A stretch of DNA of 64,000 nt. Origin: Antedon mediterranea (Eukaryota > Echinodermata > Crinoidea > Comatulida > Antedonidae). The notes beneath the pieces were generated by a model that saw only the letters and a list, made by a program, of their open reading frames with translations, was not told the DNA's origin and searched no databases. This document shows positions 12,885-24,700 of this stretch, piece after piece. Position 1 is the stretch's first letter. Every line of letters begins with the position of its first letter. The stretch is from contig NC_092674.1 of NCBI RefSeq assembly GCF_964355755.1, positions 7,197,001 through 7,261,000 of the forward strand, given 5' to 3'. Position numbers and translations under genes: made by a program.

Positions 12885-13253
12885 AATGGAGATCCGCCCA
12901 TCCCATCTACCACGCGACTACCAACCCATAGTGGTCTATAAATGGAGATCCGCCCATCCCATCTACCATGTGACTACCATAGTGGTCTATAAATGGAGAT
13001 CCGCCCATCCCATCTACCACGTGACTACCAAATGGAGATCCGCCCATCCCATCTACCACGCGACTACCATAGTGGTCTATAACTGGAGATCCGCCCATCC
13101 CATCTACCACGTGACTACCAAATGGAGATCCGCCCATCCCATCTACCACGCGACTACCATAGTGGTCTATAAATGGAGATCCGCCCATCCCATCTCCCAC
13201 GTTACTACCATAGTGGTCTATAAATGGAGATCCGCCCATCCCATCTACCATGT
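12885..13253. repeat. minisatellite, left part, about 51-bp and about 39-bp units
   Basis: Eight units beginning AATGGAGATCCGCCCATCCC are in tandem. Long units continue CATCTACCACGTGACTACC and then ATAGTGGTCTATA. Short units lack the last block, so two unit lengths alternate. The array is open in several frames on both strands only because the unit lacks stops. It resumes at 13,577 after an inserted SINE. Confidence 0.9.
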
Positions 13254-13576
13254 GAGTGAGTGGCCGAGCGGTTAAGACAGTGGAACCGTAATCACGTAGC
13301 CATAACATCGGCAGGGGTTCGAGGCTCACTCACTCCATGGTTCTGGTGGTAGAACGAGTCTTCTCGGATAAGGACTATAAACCGTAGGTCCAGTGTACAC
13401 AACTTGCTCGTGTGCACTTTAAAGAACCTAGTACATCTTTCGAGATGAGTAGGGGGTTACCCCGGTGTATTAGTACATCACAGCCACTGATCACCAACTG
13501 GGCCCTCTGGGAGATCAGTCTTTGACTGAAGAGGTTACCCAGTATAAAGATAAAAAAAACAAAAAAAAAAAACAAA
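13254..13576 (+). mobile_element. tRNA-derived SINE (Leu/Ser type head) inserted in the minisatellite
   Basis: The head carries an RNA polymerase III A box (TGGCCGAGCGG, 13,261-13,271) and B box (GGGGTTCGAGGCTC, 13,314-13,327), in an order and spacing like a tRNA with a long variable arm. A body of about 220 bp follows, then an A-rich tail (13,552-13,576). The element splits a tandem array whose units continue directly after the tail. The flanks ATGTGA and ACGTGA look like a short target duplication. A second copy lies inverted at 40,198-40,372. It is not an intact tRNA gene, because the acceptor stem is not closed and the body is fused on. Confidence 0.85.
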
Positions 13577-13783
13577 ACGTGACTACCAAATGGAGATCTG
13601 CCCATCCCATCTACCACGCGACTACCATAGTGGTCTATAAATGGAGATCCGCCCATCCCATCTACCATGTGACTACATAGTGGTCTATAAATGGAGATCC
13701 GCCCATCCCATCTACCATGTGACTACCATAGTGGTCTATAAATGGAGATCTGCCCATCCCATCTACCATGCGACTACCATAGT
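13577..13783. repeat. minisatellite, right part
   Basis: Four more units of the AATGGAGATCYGCCCATCCC repeat continue the array after the SINE, mostly of the long 50-51 bp type. Confidence 0.9.
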
Positions 13784-16420
13784 TCAAAACATAAATATTT
13801 TAATGTCACTCAATTATATTTTCCATAGAATCTCTTTGTTTTAGAGTGTTTGTGTTGCCGTTATACTTGGTTTTATTGGTTATTAATTATTAAACATTCA
13901 CTTCTTCTTTCGGTTTCTATGTTTAGTTTAGTTGATTTCTGTTTTATTTTATCATTTATGCGAGAGAGTCTCGTAAATGGTTGGGGCGTTGGTTTTATCG
14001 TTGGCATATTTCTTTGTTTCTTTATGCTATCGTACCTAATAATGGTGAGATTATTTTATACATTTTATTGAAATTTTAGTGTTGAATGTGTTTTATATAT
14101 ATAGTGTATTATTTTGATAGTACTTTTAAGTTTATTGGGGAACGTGGTATTGTAGGCTATCACAGGCAGACATTTTTTCAAATTAATGCTAGCAATGTGC
14201 TATGTACTGTACTGTACACTATTCATGTATGTATATTGTGCAATAGTCTAGGTTTATATAGAAGTTTCAGCCTTTGGTCACATTAGATCTATATTAGCAT
14301 TAGCGTTACTTTTTAGGGCTCTATTCAAAAGTTTCATCTTTGAACGATAAATGAAATTGACTAATTACTGTATTTGAACCAATTGTTCTTATACAGCATT
14401 ATTATGTACAGTAAATTCAACCCCATAACTAGAACTTTCTTCGAAAGTAGTTGCATGTTTTCCCGGATTTAAGAGAGTTGAATCTGTTTTTTCAAAATTA
14501 TTTTACAGATGTTTTACTGCAGTAACTAAACGAATGATAATGTATCAGTCACTGCAATACTAGATAATTAAACAGTATAAAACAGAATGTAGTTTACTGC
14601 AGTAACTGCTTTAGATTTTATTATTTTGACATGGTCCTTTTACCATACCATAGTGTATAGTACATGTCTAGACAGTGTATAACCTTAGGCCCATCTTCTA
14701 TGTCAGTCATAATAATATGTTAGCCTATTATTGACTATAGGCCATGGACACATTGACCCTTTATTACTGTGCAAAATTACTGGAAATCTATGATATAACA
14801 GACAAAGCTTTTTTTACTTGTTAACGGATGTAGATAAGACATTAGTTGTTCTTGTTAGAATTTGACCTAGATTCGTTTTTCAAATTCGAAATTAATCACT
14901 TTAACAAATCCCAGTATATAAATTATTTTATTGTAAGATTAGTATTTACTAAAAATTATACCAGTATACATTTTTAGTATATTTAATAAAATATTATTGT
15001 ATTACTTAGAAAAAAGCAATTTATAATGAACTTACCAATGAAATAATTAAATTTGATTGTTAATTACCAAGATACTGATAAAACTTTTGCAGTTTTCATT
15101 TTGTCAAATAATAGTTTTTATCTGTGATAAATGATTTATATCTCACACTAAAACAACCATACACGGGCTATACAGTCACATATTATAGTACTATATTTCA
15201 TTTATTTACACTGAAGGCTTTACCTCACTGGGTCACACACACACACACACACAGCACATTAAAGTTCAAAATTGACTATTTTTAAATGGGCATGTGAATC
15301 ATAATTAAATAACTATCTTTGATGTGTATGTATTTTTGCGATTAAAGGACATCTTTTTAATAAATAAGCATAAATATATTTTAATAAAGAATAATGATTA
15401 ATTTTAAAATGTCAAGCAGCGTTTTTTGTAAGAAATATTTCTTGTTTACAATTGCAATAACAAGAACAAATTTTCATTTTAATGCTCAATAGTTATTGTG
15501 TTTGGAATTGTATGTGAACGACTCCAGTTTCCCCAAAGTATTTTACTCTTTTAAAACATTAGTTTAGCGTAATCCAAGGATTTGGATGAATTCCTGAAAT
15601 TAACCCATAGAGACCAATGTGTCATTTTACGTAATGTTCGTTTTCTAGTCAGTTTGAATGAGTATGCTTTGTAGTAATAAAATCATGTGATGTGATGATC
15701 AGCCAATCAGAATTGAATAATGATGTACAACTGGTACTAATTTTATAATTGATTCTTTTTAAATTCTGTATAAGTAAGTAAGTATTATTTATTGCTTTCC
15801 AAGAACAGTACAATTTATAAAACAGCATAAAATATGAATGTTACTTAAAATAATACTAAACAAAAACTTTAAGGAAAAAACATGAAAAACAGGGGATAAC
15901 CCTGCCTTTTAAAAGGCTTGTTTCTAAAGGAGTCCCCAATAAATGTGTTTGTTAAATAATTAGTACTTAAAATATAAGAAATGATATAATAGTAATCGGG
16001 GCTCATCCTTACAGTAGGTTAGTTGAACTTGCTCATCTAGCTAGTAAACCAAATTTAATATTGAAAAATTCTTCTGGTCATAAATATATGACATTTTTTG
16101 TGAAAAAATGTCTGGCCAAAACGGGCTAGGCACTGGAAGGGTTTAACTGGTTATTGACCGACAGTGGACGACCTGTTCTAGAAATCAACTCTTGTGTTTT
16201 TTTGACATGAAAATGTACCGACTACTCACTGTGAGTACATATGTGAATGTTATTATGTAGATTTTATCCAGGATTAGAAAACCTATAGTATCTACAGTAT
16301 ATCTACAATCATATCTTGATCATTTATTTTGTATGTTTGGTCTGTCAAGCCTCCAGTGTTTGATCTTATTTACTAACAATCATAATTTCCAGGATGGAAG
16401 TTCATTTTGCTTGTACTGTA
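13784..16420. other. non-coding AT-rich stretch with a (CA)n tract
   Basis: No supported gene. Short hydrophobic open frames at 13,850-14,286 have AT-driven composition. A CA dinucleotide tract lies near 15,233-15,253. The block around 15,880-15,950 (ACAGGGGATAACCCTGCC) looks like repeat sequence but has no partner in the window. Confidence 0.45.
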
Positions 16421-18053
16421 GGGCCTGTTTCTGCTGCATAAAAAATAACCGGTTAAAATCGGTGTGAATAAATTAAAATCGGTGTGAATAAATTAACTCC
16501 ATTTTCTTGGCAGCAGAAACAGGACACATTTGTGGTAACCGGTTAAAAGGCAGCGCAAAATAACCGGTTAAAAACACTAATTTAAATCGGTGTTAGAACG
16601 CCGTTTAACCGGTTATCGCTGAGCAATTCTTAGCTGCAACACGAAATAACGGTTATTTGATTGACAGTTGTGACCCCGGGTCAGATACCGTCGCATACGA
16701 TGTGTGTTTTCCTCGTGGTTTTGACAGTCGAACGAAGAAGTGAACATGTATGTGGATGAATGAAATCACAAGATATGTTATTCAGTTGTGGGGGGAGAGA
16801 AAGTACGGGGAAGGATGGCAGGCAATAGAAAAGAATCACAGATAATAAATAAGAGCATTTTTGCGAAAGTAAAAGAGGAGTTTGGGGTGGAGTTCCGGGG
16901 ACTACAACCCAAGCTAAGCAATTTGAGGCGTTAGTACACGCTCGCGAAGGGTATGGATGGTCCTATATAAACACCAAAACGGAAACAAAAGGAACTCAGA
17001 ATGTTGCAAATACCTACCAAACGATAGTAGATAATGGTTAATTAATTATGAAAACCCAAATTTGATAGCAAAAATCATCCGAATTTATGTTATAAACGAT
17101 GAATTTAGCAACAAAAACTTAATCCAAACGAGCATATTTATGGCACGCCCTTAGTGCCTTTAATAGGAGAACAATGAACATTCTTACTTTGATCGTTTTA
17201 CATAATATAATTTTTTAGAAAAACATCACATCGACCGAAAACAAAGGTAATCAGAGCCTTTGATAATATATTAAATATGATTTTATTAAGCATAGAAATG
17301 TGTTATTCTTTATGTTAGTACATAAATATACGAAATAATGTTCAATACTCATTATTTTATTAAAGGCACTATATGCGTGGATATTCTATGACTTGGATAC
17401 TCTCGTTTGATTTAAGTTTTTGTGGCTAAACTCATCGTTTTTAACATAAATTCGGACAATTTTTGCTATAAAAGTTGGGTTTTCATAATTAATTAACAAT
17501 TATCTACTCTCGTTTGGTAAGTATTGCAACATTCTGAGTCTCGTTTTTGTTTCCGTTTGGTGTTTTGTAGGACCGCGCTCGCGAAAGACAACAGTCGTTC
17601 ACGTGGGAAGGGCCGTATGTCATCGCCTTTGTTGAGGATAAAAATTATCCTAGTTTAGGCGATCGGGCGCTGCACGACCCTCCCCATCATGTTCTTGAAG
17701 GCGCCATGAGAATTAATTTTATTATCGATGTAAGTAGGCTTTACAAAAAAACAAAACTTGTAGACCTGGAGACAACATTTTATTTTTTTAACATGTTTGA
17801 GTGAGATGTTCGGCGATATAATACACACGTGTGTACTCACGACGTCGATGTAAACAAACAGCCAACTTCTACTTCCGTCTGAGTGTATTGCATTTTGGGT
17901 AATGATGACGTTTTGCTCGACGACCACCCATAGATTTAACCGGTTATTTCGGAGCACAAATTGAGCAGAAACGCGGTCTTGTTATTGTTATCTATTTTTA
18001 ATCTATTTTAAAATAACCGGTTAAATTGCGTTATGCAGCAGAAACAGACCCCT
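16421..18053. mobile_element. large TIR element (CTGTTTCTGCTGCATAA / AACCGGTTA) with decayed accessory frame
   Basis: Left end GGGCCTGTTTCTGCTGCATAA and right end TTATGCAGCAGAAACAGACCCC are inverted copies. Both are followed inward by repeated AACCGGTTA motifs. Inside, around 16,780-16,932 (+), broken frames read WGERKYGEGWQAIEKN and then KVKEEFGVEFRGLQPKLSN. The tryptophan and LKxxxxNLRR-like spacing recalls Myb/SANT-like DNA-binding proteins of Harbinger-type transposons. Stops and a frame change show decay. A second foldback element sits inside (16,950-17,574). Confidence 0.65.
16950..17574. mobile_element. nested foldback element with about 190-bp arms
   Basis: The left arm (about 16,960-17,145, with AACACCAAAACGGAAACAAA and AATTAATTATGAAAACCCAA) reappears inverted at about 17,390-17,574 with high similarity. 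The sequence GCTCGCGAA occurs on both flanks (about 16,940 and about 17,577) and may be a 9-10 bp target duplication. It lies wholly within the larger TIR element, so it inserted later. No coding capacity. Confidence 0.7.
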
Positions 18054-18397
18054 AGATAGTCAAATTCTAATGAACCTTGGATCTGACACTTTAATTAGAT
18101 TTTCATAAATCTGTGTGACATATATTTGACCCTTAATCCAGTCTGTTGTGCACAAGTATTGATTTCAAGAGCAGATACCATTTTGAAGCAATAAGCCTGT
18201 TTATTCAATTACTGTTGATATGTTATATTCATAATACTTGGTATATCAAAGTGTCAGATTTTTGTATATTCAATGTGAAAAATTTAGATTAATTATTCAT
18301 TTTAAAGGTGAAGATATATTATGATAGTTCTTGTTTTAATTGCCAAACTTGACCATTAATTGATACACAGTATTATATAACAGTAAACACCTAAAAA

Positions 18398-18590
18398 AAT
18401 TCCTGTCATTTGATTGGACGATTGTGGGTCACATAGGATGCAATAGTATGTACTATTTAACGATTGTGTAATAGTACTTTTTTCACTCTGGCTTCTCTTC
18501 TTGAAAATATAATTTCATCTTTCACCTCATAAAATTATTTGTACCATCACACTCGGAAACATTCATTATTTGTATAAACATTATACAACG
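18398..18590. mobile_element. degraded second copy of the 2,455-2,750 MITE
   Basis: It begins ATTCCTGTCATTTGATTGGA, continues with the GTGGGTCACAT and AATAGTAC blocks, and ends AACATTCATTATTTGTATA, all shared with the element at 2,455-2,750. The hairpin centre is lost. Confidence 0.7.
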
Positions 18591-18732
18591 GTTTAAACAT
18601 AAATGGTTTTTCTGACTCCGTTCTATTGCTATTTGTGGACCCTATAACTAGACCTCAAGAAAGATTGTTTTATTTTTGCATACTGATATATTGGTTTGTA
18701 ATTAAAAAATAACGTTTTTTTTTTCTCTGCAG

Positions 18733-21700
18733 GTTGTAGGAGAATGAGAAATGTCGTTGTCAGAGCGACGCCCGTCAGTGCTTACACTAGCGAGCATAAA
18801 CTATCCTGATTTGGTATGTTTCTCAAGTTATACTGTATTCTTGATAAAAGTAATAATCAAGTTGTATGTAGTTTGTAGATTGTTGATACGGAACGGGAAG
18901 AATTCCATAGTTGTCCACTGTGTTATAAGCAACTATTTAGTAGTGTCCCATACCAACATAGGCTGCCAAATACAAGGTTGAAACTCTATATTCTACCAGT
19001 CAAATGGGTGTGGTTGGTCGCTCTCTGACCTTTACCCTCTTCCCTACTCTAAATGCAAAGCGCTCGTAAAAACCATTTTGGTTGACTTGTGTGTACAAAC
19101 AATAATTGAATAGTTGAGAAGCACTGATAATTTCAGTATTATTTCTACTTAACTAATACCTACAACCTTGAACCTGCAATGATTTTTCAGCTATTTAATT
19201 TTTTATACAAGTTGTTGCATAATTTGTAAATACCGATTCCGCCTCTTTCACTTGATTCTACTATGCTATACCTGCTCGACATGTTTGTCTGATATATTCT
19301 CAATGAAACCCTTGTTTTGTAAGTAGAACAAGGCCCTATTGTGTGATAATAATTTAGCTAACTAATTGGTTACTAATTGCTCAAAGTGAAAATGATTTCA
19401 CATATTCGAAAGTATAATCATTTTGTCGTCAGTGTATGTAAAAAGATCACCTGTATGGAAATCTTGCCAGCTTAATTAACTTCTGTGTAGATAGGTGGTA
19501 GGGTGGATGTTTAACCTTCCCACTTTAATTGGTATTAAAGGGAATGTTTTAGGACTGTAGCTTAAATTTAGTATATGTTCCAAGCTCACCTTAATAAACG
19601 GACAATAGCCTATTTTCCGTGAAGAGACACAATACTAAAAAAATAAATTTGATATAATATCCCTATCCAATAAATGGTATAGTCTGCAAACCCAACCCCC
19701 AAATTGGAGCATTCCAAAATGATGTCATTAACTATACTGTCAATGTCATCAACTATACTGTCGATGTCATCAACTATACTGTCGATGTCATCAACTATAC
19801 TGTCGATGTCATCTAGACCTGCTAAAAAATGAGATAGATAAATTTGGTTATGTATCAACTTTTTCGTAGGTCGAACCAAACACCTTATGATTAGAAAAAT
19901 GCCTTCTTACCATCAGCAATTATACCACCTTTCTACTACTAAATACCTGTAAGGATTAATAGCCAATATTACCAAAAGCTACTGGTATTATTAAGTGTCA
20001 TAGCCCTATACCTGGTAGATAGAATACCAAGGTCATTGATACTTGACATCCATATAGACTTTGAACATCGTATTATAAAATTTAATAAGTAGAAGTTAAG
20101 CTGTTATTATTAATTACCATATTTCGCATACCCATTCTACATTCAATTGCCATATTTTTTAGATTTATCATTATTACATAGTGTGTATATTGTGTGTCTA
20201 TTTTGACGAAGTAAGAATTACCTTGTCCAATTTCAATGTGCTACATTTGGAATATATCGAAAAAAATCGGTTGGCCTAGGGCTGGCCCTGGGTTAGCACT
20301 TGATCCACAAATTTAGGCCGACTTAAGACTGCATACAGATGTGAACTGCCTCTTAGTGGCCCATCCATATCATTACCTTACCTTTCCCATTACAAAATGA
20401 CAAAAATTATAAGAATGGCAAGTAGTTTAAAAACTTGTCAGGAGTGAGACCCAGTCATCATAGCAAATTTCCCCACATTTGTCATCTAATTCTGTATTTA
20501 AGAATGGATCTTTTTTATTTTGTTTTACTTTTATAGTTGACATCTTGTATGGAACAAGGACCAGCCGTAATAGTACAAGCCACAGATGGACTACCTCTCA
20601 CCCCTATGCTATGCACGGCTCTGCAGAGCCCAGAAGAGGATTATCTAGGTGTCGAGGAAGCAAGAACCTTCAAAGAACTTGGTAAGTGGTCAATAAGTTA
20701 TTTTCGTAGGCCTACAGGCTCAGATGTAAGCCCATCCTCATGACATTTGATTCAGGTCATTGTGAAGTTATATAACCTTTGACCCATCACTTGCCTGATT
20801 TAAGGATACAGCATAAAGGTGACTGGGTTAGTTTTAGTAGTAATTTTTTTTTTCCACTTTTTTAATTTGTATTAAAAAAAATTGTAATACTACAAGGAAG
20901 TAGCGGAAGAAGATAGCCAAACAAAACAATGCATGTCTCATGAGGGGTCCTTTACTTCAAGTGCAGACACCAGTTATTATTGTTATAACTGTAAAAATGT
21001 GTATTAATGAATTAATGAATGGAAGGCATGCTTTTTTTGTCATCACGGTTGCAATCTCCTACCTGTGACCCGAAAAAAAAAATGAGATGCACGTTTTCCT
21101 TGCCACATAGCAATGAGTGTTCATAAAGAGTGAAGCAATACCAACACAAATCATTTTTGCACCACCAAATATGTTTTTTTCAAAACCGCACATTTGATGT
21201 GCACTCGTGTATATACAGTATATCTGATATCTATTTTATAAATATTTTTTCTTCAATTTTTGTTCTTCAGTCTTTGTTTAAATAAGTTATAGCAGACTAG
21301 GTTTATAATAATTGTCTATCAATTCTTTTGTTTTGTTTATCGGTCATTATGCCATATGTGTATATATCGTGTATGTTATCTTGGTACCAAGTCCAAATTG
21401 GTGATGTTGTGTGTGTTGTCTATTTTGTCTATGTTTATTTAGGTTTTTGTTTTTTTACTTGGAAAGGCAAATTACTGAAAAATTAAATTAGAAACAAACA
21501 ACTTCATATAACTGAATTTTTAACGTAAATTATGATTGCAGTTGGTATACAATAACATAGAAATAAATACAAAATATGATAATATTAATTATTTCATAAT
21601 TTTGTAGATTAACTAGGTCTATATTATGATGTAAATTTAATTACTGGCATAACAATTGAAAAGTATGGTTATTTAGCTTGGTAGACTAGGCAATTATTCA

Positions 21701-24700
21701 GCTATGGTTTGACCTTGTATCCTGGTTTTATATTAAACAAAAATGATATTGTTTTGACAACAACCATGAGGTTGCCAGTGTGTTTGACTATAGAGGGCAG
21801 CAAATAATTTGTTTTGAAAGAGTGTACAATGATATTTAAACTTCTATAACAATTTGGATTATTTTATTAGTTATCCGAGCGGATAACTCCTTGTTATTGT
21901 ATGAGATCAACATTTTTTTTCTGTTTTTACAATTTCCTGACTAAACATTATGTCTTTACCTTCCCTACTTAGATCTTATGTTTAGTGCACTTGTTATAAC
22001 GTTCTATGAAAGATAAAAAACAAAAAAGCACAAAGTTACATTTTATTATTTAATATTGTTTTTAAAAATTGTCTGCTGCCACCTATAATTCTTGATTTAT
22101 TAGAGAAGACCAACAAATTATGATACATGTATAGTAAACATGATAGACCACAATACTACTAGATTAGATTAAACATAAGGTCTGCCTTAAGATAGAGTAG
22201 TACTCAAACTTATCTGTATTCAAAAGACAAGTGACACTCTAAGGTCCACTCAAAAGATTGTTTGCACTTATTTGTCAGAAGAGGAGCAATGAATCATGAA
22301 TTATTTTGTGACAAAGACGTATAATTTGGTATAATATAAAAGTTAACATTTTAATACTTAATTAGGTCATCTTTTAAGTTCATCTATGGTAAGTATTAAA
22401 GCAATAGTCATCAATTGCCCCTGTATCAGGGAGATTACCACCTATCTGATAGGACAGTGATTAATTTACTATTGGTAATCCTTGGCTACATTGCCTAAAG
22501 ACATAAAATAAAATGTTCCTATTGTTCGAATATTGAGGTAGTTTAGGGTCTTTTTATGTTTGTCATCAACATCAACACATTGTGAGGCTATCATAAAATA
22601 TATTTACAATTTTTGTGTAATGTTGTATCAGAAGAAGTAAAATTAAAAATAATATATTTTATATAAAATATGATTTTCTGTTTGTTTTACCTTACTTAGG
22701 TATTTCTAGGGTAAAGAAGATTATTGTCAATTTGCAGGACTCCAAGTCTGTTTTAATTTCGAGTTAAATTTAAATATTAAAATGTTCCAATAGTTTGTTG
22801 TTGTTCATGCATGTTATAGGATAATTCAGTTCAAACGGTTTTCTATTGCGAATTCATTTAAATTTCTGGTTTTTTACTGTTAGTTTTTGCATGTTTTCTG
22901 TAAATATTTTAATAACCTTTTAAAATGTGAAATTGTGTAGTTTTTTTTCTACAGAAATTAATATGTTTTAGTTCAATTCTTGTTTTGCATGTAAAATTGT
23001 TTTTTATTTCTTGAGTTCTTGACTTTACTTACAAGATTTGTTTTGTTTTTAATTTTTCTTTTTTGAATGATGTTGGAATTTGAATTGTTAATTTGTGTTA
23101 TTTCGTTCCACTGTTCATTAACCAATCATGTTTCACTACTTATTTGACTAATACCAACGTACAAATACTACTCATTCTCCTTTTAAAAATAAAAATAGCA
23201 ATTTTTATATTATTGCCTACCAAATGGTTCGATCATACAGCATGATAGTTGATACAATAATGCTGCATCAGCTGATTTTAATTTTGGTGCCAACAGAATT
23301 TATGGTTGCATTTTTCTCTTGTTATTGAAAGAGATCAGAAAATGAATTAAGTAACTTGTGCAGTGATGCAATGCTTGTCAAGTTCCGATTCCAGGATTGT
23401 GTTGTGTGTGTGTTGGACGTTCAACTACTGATCGAGGTTCGAATCCAACTCTCGCCACGTTTGCCTCTCACCACCCAGGTGTATAAATGAGAACCCGGTT
23501 AGATCAAGACACAACTTTGCACTGATTACTAGCTGCATTATGTTTGATACAAAAAAAATGACTGAGGTAATATTTAATGTTCAGTGCTTAGAGGTTTCAC
23601 AACATTAACTATATAAATCCAGAATATTATTATTATAATCAGTAAGGCTTTGTGCTGTTTTGTGATGTTATACAATAAAGAGTTAGCCATCATATCTATT
23701 GAAAAACTTTACTATCAGTAGTATAAAAATTAATTATTCTATTATTTAGAAATAATATGAAGAATCACATAAATCAGTTTATCCACAGTATAGTTTTTAT
23801 AAAATTATTACATTATCAAAGAAAGAAAAAGAAAAACAAAATGCAGTCATTGCAAACGTACTGCTGGATGATTTAGTAATGTGGGCTTGACATTGGTATA
23901 TGAATTGAATATTTGTGACTGTCACTCTCCATGCTGAATCGTGTATCAAGGCCAAGATTCCTGAGAAAACCAGAGAAGAAAAAAGTTTTTTCCCTTCAAT
24001 TTCCATCCAGCCTCTAAAAAAAGGATAATGTCAGTTGACTTTAAAAGGAGAAACCTTTAGTTTATTTGATATACTGTATTATCCTCTGGTGTAATCCCAC
24101 TTCCTAGAACACATGAAATTAGGCCACCTTTTAGGTAGGACTATACACAGGGAAAGCCTGATTCAGAAAAAAAAATGATTGGTAAATATTTCTTGTAAAG
24201 ACTCATCTGAACTTGCTAGAGAGAGAGGCCTAAATCCAGACCAAAAGTCAATACTGGGACTATACCCAGAGATATGCCTGTTTGTGAAATCAGACATAAA
24301 GATGGGTTGAATTAGACCTAAAGTGGGATTATAACAGAGGATATGTGGTAGTTAAACAAGTAAGTTATTGTATTATATGCTGAATAAACTATTTTGTATT
24401 CATATACAGTGGAGTATTTATTTTTACATTAGGCCTATTGTAATAATTAGGTGTACAACAGAATGCATGCTGATCAACAGTGTACTATTTTTTAACATAC
24501 TGTTCTTAAAATCGGAAGAATTTTATTAGGTACAATTTATTAACGATCAAATTCATGTATTATATAATATATTATTTTTACAAATTGATAATGGTTACCG
24601 TAAATCTTCTAATTGTAACCCTGGGCTCTTATTCTTTGATTGTTTTTTAGGGTGTAGACTATTTGAAGGGGGTTACTATTAAAAGGGGGTTACTATTGAA

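Noticed and set aside
13254-13330. tRNA gene
   Set aside because: A and B boxes are present, but the stems do not close, a SINE body and A-rich tail follow, and a second truncated copy exists at 40,198.
12877-13668. Long open frames on both strands rich in WRSAHPIYHVTT or VDGMGGSPF repeats
   Set aside because: They arise from a stop-free minisatellite unit, open on both strands, and are interrupted by a SINE. They are not genes.
12885-13783. Regular repeats that could suggest a CRISPR array
   Set aside because: Units are directly adjacent with no unique spacers, and the genome is an animal's.
13850-14286. Hydrophobic frames resembling membrane proteins
   Set aside because: Composition follows the T-rich sequence; there is no conserved motif or splice structure.
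19610-19879. Minus-strand frame with DDIDSIV repeats
   Set aside because: It is produced by a 21-bp tandem repeat in an intron.
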